The position numbers were made by a program, and so were the translations under genes. From Planosporangium mesophilum (GTDB lineage: Bacteria; Actinomycetota; Actinomycetes; Mycobacteriales; Micromonosporaceae), in assembly GCF_016863255.1 (NCBI RefSeq), contig NZ_BOON01000028.1, forward strand, positions 122,659 through 186,658: a DNA stretch of 64,000 nucleotides. The letters run 5' to 3'. This document shows positions 1-8,587 of the stretch, in pieces. Positions within the stretch are counted from its first letter, which is position 1. Each line of letters starts with the position of its first letter. The notes under the pieces were generated by a model, which was not told the DNA's origin, did not search any database, and saw only the letters and a list, made by a program, of their open reading frames with translations.

Positions 1-178
1 CCACGCCGACGTGGTCCTCCCCACCGGCGTCGACTCCCCGTCCCCCTTCGACAGCCTGGCGGCGGGGTTCGTCCTCGTGGAGATCATCGCCTCCGGGGTG
101 CTCGCAGTCCGCGGGGACGCCGCGACGCAGCGCATGCGCGACTGGGACAGCTACGACAGCTGGCAGTACCTGCCCTGA
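1..178 (+). CDS. RpiR/MurR-family transcriptional regulator, C-terminal fragment
   Basis: The window opens inside this gene, so only the last 58 codons (reading from base 2) are seen. The peptide runs through ADVVLPTGVDSPSPFDSLAA and ends at a TGA. This pattern, a short strand followed by a SPFDSL-type helix entry, is typical of the end of the sugar-isomerase (SIS) domain of RpiR-type regulators, which bind sugar phosphates and control carbohydrate genes. The N-terminal helix-turn-helix lies outside the window. The family call rests on a short stretch and is moderately sure. A strong terminator stem follows, so the gene is probably the last of its transcript. Confidence 0.6.
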   Translation, partial: HADVVLPTGVDSPSPFDSLAAGFVLVEIIASGVLAVRGDAATQRMRDWDSYDSWQYLP

Positions 179-296
179 ACTGTGACGGTTATCGACCCGA
201 GTCGGCTGTTACGGTCGGATCGGACGCCGACGACCCCACCTCGGTGGCCGTCATGCCGTTCGTGGTACCCCTCGCTCGGCAAGCTCCTGCGCCGCG

Positions 297-367
297 ACCT
301 CCGCGACCTCGGCGCCGAAGACGCCGAGGTCGCGGAGGTGAGCGCCCGGGAGGCGGTGCCTCCGGGC
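297..367. terminator. Bidirectional terminator, 18-bp perfect stem plus a second hairpin
   Basis: Bases 297-314 (ACCTCCGCGACCTCGGCG) pair perfectly with 322-339 across a 7-nt loop. A second, slightly bulged hairpin follows at 344-367. The element sits between the convergent RpiR-type gene and the MFS gene and can serve both. It lacks a clear U-tract, as is common in high-GC actinomycetes. Confidence 0.75.
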
Positions 368-388
368 CCTGGTTTCGTAGGAGTTGGA

Positions 389-2881
389 CTAGCGGGAGTT
401 GGCGGCGGAGCCGGGCACCGGCACTGAGCCGGGCGTACCCGTGTCGCCGAGCGCGATGTCGCGGTCGATCCGCTCCCCCGCCAGGTCGATCCGGGTGGCC
501 ACCGGCGCGTAGCCGCTGGCCGTGAGGGTATACCGGCCGGGCAGCAGGTCGCCGAACTCGTACCGGCCGTCCGCACCGGTCGTGATCGATCCGGCCACGT
601 TGCCGTAGCCGTCCATCAGGACCACCGACGCCTCCGCGACCGGCTGGCCGGTGCGCGCCGCCCGGACCGTACCGGTGACCGTGGCACCCGCGTGCAGCAC
701 CACGTCGACGCGGTGCGACCCGACGCCCTCGACGGTGACGCCGCGCGCGAGCGGGCGGGCGCCGTCGGCCGTCGCCGTGAGCACGTACTCGCCGGGGTAC
801 AGGTCGGCGAGGACATACTCGCCGTCCGGGCCGGTCACCGCCGCGCCGACGACCTCGCCGCGGGCATCGGTGAGGGTCACCGTCGCGCCGCCGATCGGCT
901 CGCCGCCGTGGCGGAGCACCCGCCCCTCGATCAGGCTCGCACCGGCCAGCACGATGTCCCGCCGGACGTCGCCGGTGCCCACCACGACCATCGACGCCAC
1001 GGGTTCGTGGTTGTCGGCCGCGCAGATCAACAGGTACGTGCCACCCGTCGGCAGCCCGAGCCGGTACTGGCCGTCGGGCTCGGTGACGCCCCGCGCGACC
1101 TGGCGGCCGGCGAAGTCGGTGACCGTCAGGACCGCCGCGGCGATCGCGCGCCGGTCCGGGCCCTCGACGCGGCCGGTCACTGCGGGACCGTCGCTCGGCG
1201 GTGCGACCGCGACGGGGTCCAGGCCGATGGCGGCGTGGGCGGCCTGGTACGGCGCGCCGTTGGCGGCCGCGCCCGGCGCCGGCTTCGGCCCGGCACCCTC
1301 GGCCGGGGCCGGGGTGGCGAGGTCGACGCTGGAGCGCAGGGTGATGCGGGGCAGCGCCAGGGCGGCGAGGACGCTGAGGACGGCGACCACGGCCGAGATC
1401 AGGAAGACGTGGCCGATGCCGTCGCCGTAGGTGGCGCGGATGATGGCCACGATCGGCTTCGGCAGGGCGTGCAGGTCCAGGGTGCCGGTCTGTGCGCCGC
1501 CACCGCCGGCGGGGACCCGGATGCCGGCCTCCGCCATGCGCTTCGGGATGTCCGTGGCGACCCGGTCGGCCAGCACGGCGCCGAGCACCGACACGCCGAT
1601 GGTGCCGCCGAGCGAGCGGAAGAACGTGACCGTGCCACTGGCCGATCCGATGTCGCGCAATGCCACGGTGTTCTGCACCGCCAGCACCAGGTTCTGCATG
1701 GTCATGCCGACCCCGATGCCGACCAGCGCCATCGCGACGCCGATGTAGACCAGCTTGGTGGCGTGGTCGATGGTGGCCAGCCCCGCGAAGCCGACGACGA
1801 GAACGATGGCGCCGGTGACGATGAACGGCTTGATCTTGCCGCTCTTGGTGATCAGAAGTCCGGCGATCGTCGACGCGACCAGGATGCCGGCCATCATCGG
1901 GATGGTCATCAGGCCGGCCTTGGTCGGGCTGTAGCCGCGGGCGATCTGGAAGTACTGGCCCAGGAAGACCGAGCCGCCGAACATCGCCATGCCGATCGCC
2001 ACGCTGGCCACGATCGCCAGGGCGGGGGTGCGCTGCACCACGATGCGCAGTGGCACGATCGGCTCGGAGACCCGCGCCTCCACCAGCACGGCCAGGGCGA
2101 GCAGCACCACGCCGCCGCCGACCATCGCCGCGGTCTGCCACGACAGCCAGGCGAAGTTGTGGTGCACGAAGGTGACCCAGATCAGCAGCACGCTGACGCC
2201 GGCCGCGATCAGCGTGGCGCCGAGGTAGTCGATCCGCGCGTCCGGCCGGCGGACGGTCTTGAGGTGCAGGGTCTTCTGCAGCAGGACCAGGGCGACGAGG
2301 GCGAACGGCACGCCGACGTAGAAGCACCACCGCCAGCCCAGCCACGAGGTGTCGACGATGACGCCGCCGAGCAGTGGGCCGCCGACCGTGGCCAGGGCCA
2401 TGACGCCACCGAGGTAGCCGTTGTAGCGGCCGCGCTCGCGCGGCGGGATCATCGCCGCGATGACGACCTGGACCAGCGCCTGCAGGCCGCCCATGCCCAG
2501 GCCCTGGAACGCGCGGGCGGCGATGAGCTGCGGCGTGTTCTGCACGATCCCGCAGAGCACCGAGCCCAGGATGAACATGACGATGGCGATCTGTACCAGC
2601 GCCTTCTTGCTGAACAGGTCGGCGAGCTTCCCCCAGATCGGGGTCGAGGCCGTCGACGACAGCAGCGCCGCGGTCACCACCCAGGTGTACTGGCTCTGCG
2701 TGCCGTGCAGCGCCCCGATGATCTGGGGCAGCGCGGTGGCCACCACCGTGATGCTGATCATCGAGACGAACAGGACCAGCAGCAGACCGCTGAGTGCCTC
2801 CATGATCTCGCGGTGACTCATCGCCTCGGTATCGGGTGGCGCGGTCCTCGCCTCGGCTGGTGCGGTGGTCGCTGCTGTCAC
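389..2881 (-). CDS. DHA2-type MFS multidrug exporter fused to carboxypeptidase-regulatory-like repeats
   Basis: This 830-residue protein has an EmrB/QacA-like (DHA2, 14-helix) transporter in roughly residues 1-530, with LFVSMISITVVATALPQI in the first helix and a motif-A-like stretch GKLADLFSKK after the second. DHA2 proteins export drugs or lipophilic compounds using the proton gradient. About residues 590-810 add three similar beta-sandwich repeats of the carboxypeptidase-regulatory type, each with a G-x-Y core (EPDGQYRLGLP, GPDGEYVLADLYPGEY, GADGRYEFGDLLPGRY). The ATG overlaps the stop of the upstream MarR gene by 4 bp, so the two are translationally coupled. MarR, or the divergent TetR, probably controls export. 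The extra domain is of unknown purpose; it could be a substrate-capture or wall-contact module. Confidence 0.85.
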   Translation of the reverse strand: MTAATTAPAEARTAPPDTEAMSHREIMEALSGLLLVLFVSMISITVVATALPQIIGALHGTQSQYTWVVTAALLSSTASTPIWGKLADLFSKKALVQIAIVMFILGSVLCGIVQNTPQLIAARAFQGLGMGGLQALVQVVIAAMIPPRERGRYNGYLGGVMALATVGGPLLGGVIVDTSWLGWRWCFYVGVPFALVALVLLQKTLHLKTVRRPDARIDYLGATLIAAGVSVLLIWVTFVHHNFAWLSWQTAAMVGGGVVLLALAVLVEARVSEPIVPLRIVVQRTPALAIVASVAIGMAMFGGSVFLGQYFQIARGYSPTKAGLMTIPMMAGILVASTIAGLLITKSGKIKPFIVTGAIVLVVGFAGLATIDHATKLVYIGVAMALVGIGVGMTMQNLVLAVQNTVALRDIGSASGTVTFFRSLGGTIGVSVLGAVLADRVATDIPKRMAEAGIRVPAGGGGAQTGTLDLHALPKPIVAIIRATYGDGIGHVFLISAVVAVLSVLAALALPRITLRSSVDLATPAPAEGAGPKPAPGAAANGAPYQAAHAAIGLDPVAVAPPSDGPAVTGRVEGPDRRAIAAAVLTVTDFAGRQVARGVTEPDGQYRLGLPTGGTYLLICAADNHEPVASMVVVGTGDVRRDIVLAGASLIEGRVLRHGGEPIGGATVTLTDARGEVVGAAVTGPDGEYVLADLYPGEYVLTATADGARPLARGVTVEGVGSHRVDVVLHAGATVTGTVRAARTGQPVAEASVVLMDGYGNVAGSITTGADGRYEFGDLLPGRYTLTASGYAPVATRIDLAGERIDRDIALGDTGTPGSVPVPGSAANSR

Positions 2882-3417
2882 AGCGCTGCCTCCAAGGTCG
2901 GTGTGTTGTGGTCGGATGGATCACCGGTACGGGCGTGCGGCGCGGGCCGCCCGGCGTTCCGGTCGAGATAGGTCGTCGCGCCGTCGACGAAGCGGGTGAG
3001 CGCGGCGGTGAAGGCCTCGATCTCCGGGCCGGTCCAGCCCCGCAGCGCGCCCGCCAGCAGGTCGGCCTGCTGGCGCTCGATGTCGGCGAGGGCCGCCGCC
3101 CCTTCGGCGGTGAGGGTGAGGATGCTGGCCCGGCCGTCGGCCGGGTCGGCGGTACGCTCCACGAGCCCCCGGCTCACCAGGGCCGTCACCACCCGGCTGA
3201 TCGTGGACGCGTCCAGCCCGCACCGTGTCGCCAGTTCCTTGGCGTGGCAGACCTCGCGGGTACCGGCTCGCCGGAGCGCCGACAGCACCCCGGTCATCCC
3301 CGGCTGCACCTGGGTCTGGGTCGCGGGTACGGCCAGCCGCTGGCGAGCGATCCGGGCCACCCTGATCAGGGCGCGTAGCTGCTCCCCCAGGTCGGACTCC
3401 GATGCCGCCTCGGTCAT
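2878..3417 (-). CDS. MarR-family transcriptional regulator
   Basis: A winged-helix regulator of about 179 residues. It has the MarR layout: N-terminal dimer helix (LGEQLRALIRVARIARQRL), recognition helix region (LATRCGLDASTISRVVTAL), wing (RTADPADGRASILTLT) and C-terminal helices. I chose the ATG at 3417; a TTG at 3459 directly follows an in-frame stop and has no ribosome-binding site. Its stop overlaps the MFS start (ATGA), so regulator and exporter form one operon. MarR proteins of this kind usually repress the exporter and release DNA on binding a ligand. The ligand is unknown. Confidence 0.8.
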   Translation of the reverse strand: MTEAASESDLGEQLRALIRVARIARQRLAVPATQTQVQPGMTGVLSALRRAGTREVCHAKELATRCGLDASTISRVVTALVSRGLVERTADPADGRASILTLTAEGAAALADIERQQADLLAGALRGWTGPEIEAFTAALTRFVDGATTYLDRNAGRPAPHARTGDPSDHNTPTLEAAL

Positions 3418-3438
3418 GCGGGTCGCCGCCCGGGCGTA

Positions 3439-3514
3439 TTGACTGCTTGTCTCACGCAACTAACCATACATGCTTAGCGAGAAACTTTTCTCTTTGAGTA
3501 TCTTTTCTCACTGA
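3439..3514. promoter_or_regulatory. Divergent marR/tetR control region with a 14-bp palindrome
   Basis: The gap between the two regulator genes is unusually AT-rich. It contains a possible -35 box TTGACT at 3439-3444 toward tetR and the perfect palindrome GAGAAA-CT-TTTCTC at 3479-3492. The octamer CTTTTCTC occurs twice, at 3485-3492 and 3502-3509, 17 bp apart. That spacing suits two dimers of a TetR-type repressor on one DNA face. Which regulator binds is inference. Confidence 0.5.
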
Positions 3515-3530
3515 GCTACTGTGAGCCGTG

Positions 3531-4109
3531 ATGAACAGCCCAGGTCTGCGCGAGCGCAAGAAGGCCGCCACGCGGCGGGCCCTGCACGAGGCCGCCTTGC
3601 GGCTGGCGGTGGAGCGTGGCCTGGACAACGTCACCGTCGAGGCGATCGCCGACTCCGTCGACCTCTCCCGGCGCACCTTCTCCAACTACTTCGCCGGCAA
3701 GGAAGACGCCGTGCTCTACGGCTTCGAGCAGGGGCTGGGGACGCTGCTCGAGCTGGTACGGGTCCGGCCGGCCGAGGAGCCCACGTGGACGGCGCTCCGG
3801 AACGCCTTCCACGACCTCGGCCCGCAGTACGGCGAGCGCGGGCCGGAGTGGCTGACCGAGATTCGGCTCATCCGCCAGCACCCCTCGCTGCTGGCCCGCC
3901 AACTCGCGGCGATCGCCCACTTCGAACGCGACCTCGCCCAGACCATCGCGGAACGTCAGGCCGACCCGATGCGCGCCCGGGTCATGGCCGCCACGTTCCT
4001 CACCGGCATTCGCCTTGGTACCCAGCTCTGGCTCGACGAACCGCGGACCCGGCCGCTGACCGACGTCGTCGACGACGTGCTGGACGAGATGAGCGCGCAG
4101 TTCCGCTAA
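3531..4109 (+). CDS. TetR/AcrR-family transcriptional regulator
   Basis: A 192-residue regulator. The N-terminal helix-turn-helix is well conserved: KAATRRALHEAALRLAVERG, then VEAIADSVDLSRRTFSNYFA and GKEDAVLYG, the standard TetR signature. The C-terminal two-thirds is a variable ligand-binding domain. A GTG lies one codon upstream (3528), but the ATG at 3531 is the likelier start. It is divergent from the marR-MFS operon, with a palindromic candidate operator between them, so it probably represses itself and perhaps the exporter. A 9-bp gap separates it from the decarboxylase gene, so the two may be co-transcribed. Confidence 0.85.
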   Translation: MNSPGLRERKKAATRRALHEAALRLAVERGLDNVTVEAIADSVDLSRRTFSNYFAGKEDAVLYGFEQGLGTLLELVRVRPAEEPTWTALRNAFHDLGPQYGERGPEWLTEIRLIRQHPSLLARQLAAIAHFERDLAQTIAERQADPMRARVMAATFLTGIRLGTQLWLDEPRTRPLTDVVDDVLDEMSAQFR

Positions 4110-4118
4110 CGTACGGTT

Positions 4119-5489
4119 GTGGATCAACTGACTGACCTTCTCGTCAGGGCCGCCGAGCAGGCGGCCGCCTACCGGGCCTCGCTGGCCGACCGCCAGGTGG
4201 CCGCAACGGCCGACCCGGCCGCGGTCCGCGCCGCCTTCGGCGGCCGGATGCCGGCGGGCCCCACGGCACCGGAGAAGGTGCTCGACGAGCTGCTCGCCGC
4301 GGCGGAGGGCGGCCTGGTCGCCACCGCCGGGCCCCGGTTCTTCGGCTTCGTCATCGGCGGTGCGCTCGCCTCGGCCACGGCCGCCGACGTCCTCGCCGCC
4401 GGCTGGGACCAGTGCGCCTTCAACGCCGTCCTGGCACCGGCGGCCTCCGCGGCCGAGGAGACCGCCGGCGGGTGGCTCAAGGAACTGCTCGGCATCCCGG
4501 CGTCGGCGTCCGTCGGGTTCGTCACCGGCGCCCAGGCGGCCAACACCGTCGGGCTGGCGGCGGCGCGCCACCACGTCCTGGCCGAGGCCGGTTGGGACGT
4601 CGAGCGGAAGGGACTGCACGGGGCGCCGCGGGTACGCGTCATCGCGGGCGAGGAGCGGCACGCGACCGTCGACCGGTCCCTGCGGCTGCTGGGGTTCGGC
4701 TCCGACGTCGTGGAGCCGGTACGCGCCGACGCCAACGGGGCCATCGACGTCGACGACCTGGCCAGGGTCCTGGCGGCCGGCCCGAGCGGCCCGACGATCG
4801 TGTGCCTGCAGGCCGGCAACGTGAACACGGGCGCCTGTGACGACCTGCACGCCGCCTGCGACCTCATCCACCGCCACGGCGGATGGGCCCATGTCGACGG
4901 GGCCTTCGGGCTGTGGGCGGCCGTGAGCCCGAGCACCCGGCCTCTGGTCGACGGCGTGGAACTGGCCGACTCGTGGGGCTGCGACGGCCACAAATGGCTG
5001 AACGTGCCGTACGACTCGGCGTTCGCCTTCTGCTCCCGGCCCGACGTGCACGTGGCCGCGATGTCGTACACCGCCTCGTACCTGACGGGCTCCGGAACGG
5101 TGCCGGGCGTCTCCGACTACACCGCGGAGTCCTCACGGCGGGCCCGCGGCTTCGCCGTCTGGGCGGCGCTGCGGGAACTGGGCCGCGACGGCATGGCCGA
5201 CCTGGTGGAGCGGAACTGTCGACTCGCGCGCCGCTTCGCCGACGGACTGGCGGAAGCCGGCATCGAGGTGGTCAACGACGTCGTACTCAACCAGGTACTG
5301 GTCAGCTTCGGCGACGACGCGCGCACCGACGAGGTCATCGACGCGATCCAGCGCGACGGCACCTGCTGGATGGGCGGTACGACCTGGCGCGGCCGTCGAC
5401 TGATGCGCATCTCGGTGTCGAACGTCGCCACCACCGACGCGGACGTGGACCGCTCGGTGGCGGCGATCCTGCGCATAGCCGGCGCTTGA
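4119..5489 (+). CDS. Pyridoxal-phosphate-dependent group II decarboxylase family protein
   Basis: A 456-residue fold-type I PLP enzyme of the aromatic-L-amino-acid decarboxylase/glutamate decarboxylase group. The PLP lysine is Lys292 in the context WGCDGHKWLN, with the usual preceding His, and the pocket segment HVDGAFGLWA supplies the Asp that holds the pyridine nitrogen. The family decarboxylates amino acids to amines, but some members are aldolases or transaminase-like, and the substrate cannot be read from sequence. The GTG start follows the TetR stop by 9 bp. The link to the TetR gene suggests that an amine or amino acid controls the pair (inference). Confidence 0.8.
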   Translation: MDQLTDLLVRAAEQAAAYRASLADRQVAATADPAAVRAAFGGRMPAGPTAPEKVLDELLAAAEGGLVATAGPRFFGFVIGGALASATAADVLAAGWDQCAFNAVLAPAASAAEETAGGWLKELLGIPASASVGFVTGAQAANTVGLAAARHHVLAEAGWDVERKGLHGAPRVRVIAGEERHATVDRSLRLLGFGSDVVEPVRADANGAIDVDDLARVLAAGPSGPTIVCLQAGNVNTGACDDLHAACDLIHRHGGWAHVDGAFGLWAAVSPSTRPLVDGVELADSWGCDGHKWLNVPYDSAFAFCSRPDVHVAAMSYTASYLTGSGTVPGVSDYTAESSRRARGFAVWAALRELGRDGMADLVERNCRLARRFADGLAEAGIEVVNDVVLNQVLVSFGDDARTDEVIDAIQRDGTCWMGGTTWRGRRLMRISVSNVATTDADVDRSVAAILRIAGA

Positions 5490-5666
5490 CGGCGGAGCCG
5501 ACGCGCCTGACGACGGGGCCCGCCGGGCCTGACCGGCGCACCTAGGGAGTCCCCTTTAACCTACCCGCGCCGTTTGCATCCACCATTTTCTATCTATCGA
5601 GCCAATGGCAGCATCTGCCTACCGGCAAGCGTTCAATCCCGAACGCCCCGCGTGAATTCCCTCCCC

Positions 5667-5671
5667 GGAGG
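5667..5671 (+). promoter_or_regulatory. Ribosome-binding site fixing the protease GTG start
   Basis: GGAGG lies 5 nt before the GTG at 5677. It supports this start for the secreted protease, which gives a complete signal peptide. Confidence 0.7.
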
Positions 5672-5676
5672 TTCAC

Positions 5677-6726
5677 GTGAGACTCACAAGGTCCCCCCTC
5701 CGCCGCGCCGCGGTCGCCGTCGCGGCCGCCGGGCTCATCTCCGGCGTGCTGGCCGCCCCGTCCATGGCCCAGGCATCCCCACCCGCCAAGGTGTTCACCG
5801 CGGCCGACGCCGACGCCGCCCAGAAGCTCGCGGACTCCCTCGGCGCCAAGTCGGCCGGCAGCTACCTCGACACGGCCACCGGCACCATGGTCGTCACCGT
5901 CACGGACGCGGCCACCGCCACGACCGTCCGCGCCGCCGGCGCCACCCCCAAGATCGTCAAGTACGGCTCCGCGCAGCTGAACAGCGCCACCGCCGAACTC
6001 GACCGCACCGCCAGGATCCCGGGCACCGCCTGGTCGGTCGACCCCCAGACCAATCAGGTCGTGGTCGAGGCCGACAGCACCGTCACCGGCGCCAAGCGCG
6101 CCCAGCTCGACGCGGCCGTGGCCCGCCTCGGCGGCATCGTCCGCGTCGCGCCCATGGCCGGCACCCTGAGCACGACGATCTCCGGCGGCGACGCCATCTA
6201 CACCGGCGGCGCCCGCTGCTCGCTCGGCTTCAACGTACGCAGCAGTTCCGGCGTCTACTACTTCCTGACCGCCGGCCACTGCACCAACATCGGCTCGACC
6301 TGGACCAACGGCAGCACGACGATCGGCACCCGCGCCGGCACCAGCTTCCCCGGTAACGACTACGGGATCGTCCAGTACACCAACACGTCGATCTCGCACC
6401 CTGGCGCCGTCGGCTCGCAGGACATCACCAGCGCCGGCACCCCGGCCGTCAACCAGACCGTGTACCGCCGCGGCAGCACCACCGGCATTCACAGCGGCCG
6501 GGTGACGGCGCTGAACGCGACCGTCAACTACGCCGAGGGCTCCGTGTACGGCCTGATCCGCACCACGGTCTGTGCCGAGCCCGGCGACAGCGGCGGCTCG
6601 CTCTACGCCGGCACGACCGCGTACGGGCTCACCTCCGGCGGCAGCGGCAACTGCTCCTCCGGCGGCACCACGTTCTTCCAGCCCGTCACCGAACCGCTCG
6701 GCGTGTACGGCGTGAGCGTCTACTAG
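5677..6726 (+). CDS. Secreted streptogrisin-like serine protease (S1 family, with pro-region)
   Basis: A 349-residue exported preproprotease. Residues 1-33 form a signal peptide (Arg-rich start, hydrophobic core, cut near AQA-SP). Residues 34-165 look like the alpha-lytic/streptogrisin pro-region that folds the enzyme, and the mature domain begins near [11 protein letters not shown]. The catalytic triad is visible: His201 in TAGHC, Asp228 in GNDYGIV and Ser305 in PGDSGGS. Three cysteine pairs are placed as in streptogrisins. The enzyme should digest proteins outside the cell. It stands alone, between the decarboxylase gene and a shared terminator. Confidence 0.92.
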   Translation: MRLTRSPLRRAAVAVAAAGLISGVLAAPSMAQASPPAKVFTAADADAAQKLADSLGAKSAGSYLDTATGTMVVTVTDAATATTVRAAGATPKIVKYGSAQLNSATAELDRTARIPGTAWSVDPQTNQVVVEADSTVTGAKRAQLDAAVARLGGIVRVAPMAGTLSTTISGGDAIYTGGARCSLGFNVRSSSGVYYFLTAGHCTNIGSTWTNGSTTIGTRAGTSFPGNDYGIVQYTNTSISHPGAVGSQDITSAGTPAVNQTVYRRGSTTGIHSGRVTALNATVNYAEGSVYGLIRTTVCAEPGDSGGSLYAGTTAYGLTSGGSGNCSSGGTTFFQPVTEPLGVYGVSVY

Positions 6727-6751
6727 ACCCCATTCCGGCAGTTCCCACCGT

Positions 6752-6784
6752 GAAGGGTGCCTTCCCCACCGGAGGGCACCCTTC
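6752..6784. terminator. Bidirectional terminator between protease and NUDIX genes
   Basis: GAAGGGTGCC (6752-6761) pairs perfectly with GGCACCCTTC (6775-6784) over a 13-nt loop. It lies between the ends of two convergent genes. Confidence 0.8.
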
Positions 6785-6789
6785 GCGCG

Positions 6790-7365
6790 TCACTCCTCGG
6801 CCGGGCGCAGGTCGGTGAAGCCGGTGGAGCGCGACACGACGGCGGCGAGCAGTCCGGCGACGGCCAGGGCGTTGGTGATCCGGCCGGTGCGCACCTCGCG
6901 TACGGCCTCGTCCAGCGGCGTCCAGCGGGTTTCGAGCTCGCCCTCGTCGGCGTCGCGCTCGTGCTCGCCCTCGGCCGGGCGCACGTCCCTGGCCAGGAAG
7001 ACCCGTACCCGCTCGCCGGTCATGCCCGGGGTGGTGTGCAGGTCGACCAGGGTGTGCCAGTCCCGTGCCGCGCAGCCGGTCTCCTCTGCCAGTTCCCGCC
7101 GGGCGGCCGCCAGCATCGGCTCGTCGGGCCGGTCGAGCAGGCCGGCGGGCAGCTCCCACAGTTCGGCGCCGACCGGGTGGCGGTACTGGCGCAGCAGCAG
7201 CACCCGGCCCTGTCCGTCGAGCGTGACCACGGCGACGGAGTCGGGGTGGTCGACGACCTCGCGTACGACTGTGCGACCGTCGGGCTGCCGCAGCGTGTCG
7301 CGGTGCACGGTGATCAGCTTTCCTCGATAGACGACCTCGCGGTCGACGAGTTCGGGCGCGGCCAT
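6790..7365 (-). CDS. NUDIX hydrolase, ADP-ribose pyrophosphatase-like
   Basis: About 191 residues from the ATG at 7365; an in-frame ATG at 7404 would add 13 residues, and neither has a strong ribosome-binding site. The NUDIX box is clear: GLLDRPDEP, seven residues, then RRELAEETG, which binds Mg2+ for hydrolysis of a nucleoside diphosphate linked to X. The flanking segments (EVVDHPDSVAVVTLD before the box, LHTTPGMTGERVRVFLA after it) match ADP-ribose pyrophosphatases, in which a downstream proline dictates the substrate. The role is probably clearing ADP-ribose or similar metabolites in the cytoplasm. Confidence 0.85.
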   Translation of the reverse strand: MAAPELVDREVVYRGKLITVHRDTLRQPDGRTVVREVVDHPDSVAVVTLDGQGRVLLLRQYRHPVGAELWELPAGLLDRPDEPMLAAARRELAEETGCAARDWHTLVDLHTTPGMTGERVRVFLARDVRPAEGEHERDADEGELETRWTPLDEAVREVRTGRITNALAVAGLLAAVVSRSTGFTDLRPAEE

Positions 7366-7565
7366 GACCGCTGGGTACCCGATCGTCGCCCGCCTATCCC
7401 GCATGTACCTTGATCGTCTTCAGCTCCGGATCGGCGCGTTCTCGACCGTGGCCTCGATGAATTCACCGCTGGCCAGGTACGACAGGTACGACTGGACCGC
7501 CCGACCTTCTCGTCCAAAAGGGTTATTGCGCGGCATAACCGCACCGATCGCAGTAACCTACGGTG

Positions 7566-8414
7566 ATGCGTCGCCCCCGGACTCCGTCACCCCGGCACGC
7601 CGCCTGGCTGGCGCTCGTGGCGCTGGCCGTCTGCGCCGGCTGCGCGCGGCCCCCCGCGAAATGGGCGGCGGCGGACCCGGCCGCCCGACCCGCCCCGGTG
7701 GCTTCGCCGTCGGCGGAGGCCGTCCCGCCGGCCGTCGAACCCGCCGCCGACCTGCCCGTCATCACCTACGACCGGGCACCCGCGGGCTTCCCGGCCGACC
7801 CCGAGCCGCTGTCGACCGCGGCACTGCGCGAGGGCGTGCACCCGACCCGTACGATCGCCGCGTACGACGCGCCCGGCGGACAGCCCCGCGCCTTCCTGGC
7901 CCCGACGATCAGCGGTGTCGAGGTGACGATGCCGGTCGTGCAGCGCCGCTCCGGCTGGACGGCGGTGCTGCTTCCGTCGGCCAACCGGACGATCGCCTGG
8001 ATACCGCCCGGCGACGGCTGGACCACCGTGCCGCTACGGGACCAGATCGTCGTGTACCGGAGCAGCCACGAACTGAGGTGGCACCGCGACGGCGCGCTGG
8101 TGCGGTCGTGGCCGGTGACCCTGGGGACGCCGAAGACCCCGACCCCTCTCGGCCGGACCTTCATCCTGGGGCGCTCGACCCTGCCCGGCGCGGTGTACGC
8201 CGGTACCGACGTCTTCGCCCTGGGCGCCGTGCCGGACGAGCCGGACGCCGTCCCCGCCGGCCTGCGCGGCGCCCACATCGGCCTGCACACCTGGTACAAC
8301 GACCAGACGCTCGGCGCGGACACCACCGACGGGTGCATCCGCCTGACCAGGACGGGCCAGCAGCTGCTGCTCCAGGAGCTCGTACCGGGTACCGAGATCC
8401 TCGTCCTGAACTAG
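7566..8414 (+). CDS. L,D-transpeptidase (YkuD domain) lipoprotein
   Basis: A 282-residue envelope protein with a basic start, a hydrophobic stretch and a probable lipobox ending AVCAGC. An Ala/Pro-rich linker follows, and then a YkuD domain in about residues 150-282. The catalytic region has His241 (GLHTWYND) and nucleophile Cys257 in TTDGCIRL. The usual S/T-H-G-C motif is T-D-G-C here, so the histidine just before Gly-Cys is replaced by Asp255. These enzymes make 3-3 crosslinks in peptidoglycan or attach proteins to it. A GTG one codon upstream (7563) is an alternative start. Confidence 0.85.
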   Translation: MRRPRTPSPRHAAWLALVALAVCAGCARPPAKWAAADPAARPAPVASPSAEAVPPAVEPAADLPVITYDRAPAGFPADPEPLSTAALREGVHPTRTIAAYDAPGGQPRAFLAPTISGVEVTMPVVQRRSGWTAVLLPSANRTIAWIPPGDGWTTVPLRDQIVVYRSSHELRWHRDGALVRSWPVTLGTPKTPTPLGRTFILGRSTLPGAVYAGTDVFALGAVPDEPDAVPAGLRGAHIGLHTWYNDQTLGADTTDGCIRLTRTGQQLLLQELVPGTEILVLN

Positions 8415-8527
8415 AGCCGGTTGGGCACGTCGTACGAGGCGGCCGGCGTCGCGTTCGCGTACCAGCGCCCGGCGCTGCTGCGCAGGATGTGCTTGACCAG
8501 GTCCCGTGCGGCGATCTTGGCCACCAC
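8411..8527 (-). pseudogene. Short codon-biased ORF, probable remnant of a lost gene
   Basis: A minus-strand frame of about 38 codons from a GTG runs between two in-frame stops and contains AARDLVKHILRSSAGRWYAN and ends with SYDVPNRL. Nearly every codon ends in G or C, while second positions are balanced, which is the actinomycete coding signature and is not expected in a true spacer. No ribosome-binding site or known domain was recognised. It may be the C-terminal remnant of a deleted gene or a real microprotein; a remnant is likelier. It shares bases with the stop of the L,D-transpeptidase gene and covers the lacI promoter. Confidence 0.3.
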
Positions 8528-8587
8528 CGCCGCGCCCTAGACTTGTGACGGTGCGCGCGCCCTCGCCGTACGGAAAGGTCGTGACCG

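Noticed and set aside
3418..3459. Upstream TTG start for the first marR gene
   Set aside because: The TTG directly follows an in-frame TAG and has no ribosome-binding site; the ATG at 3417 gives the usual family N terminus.
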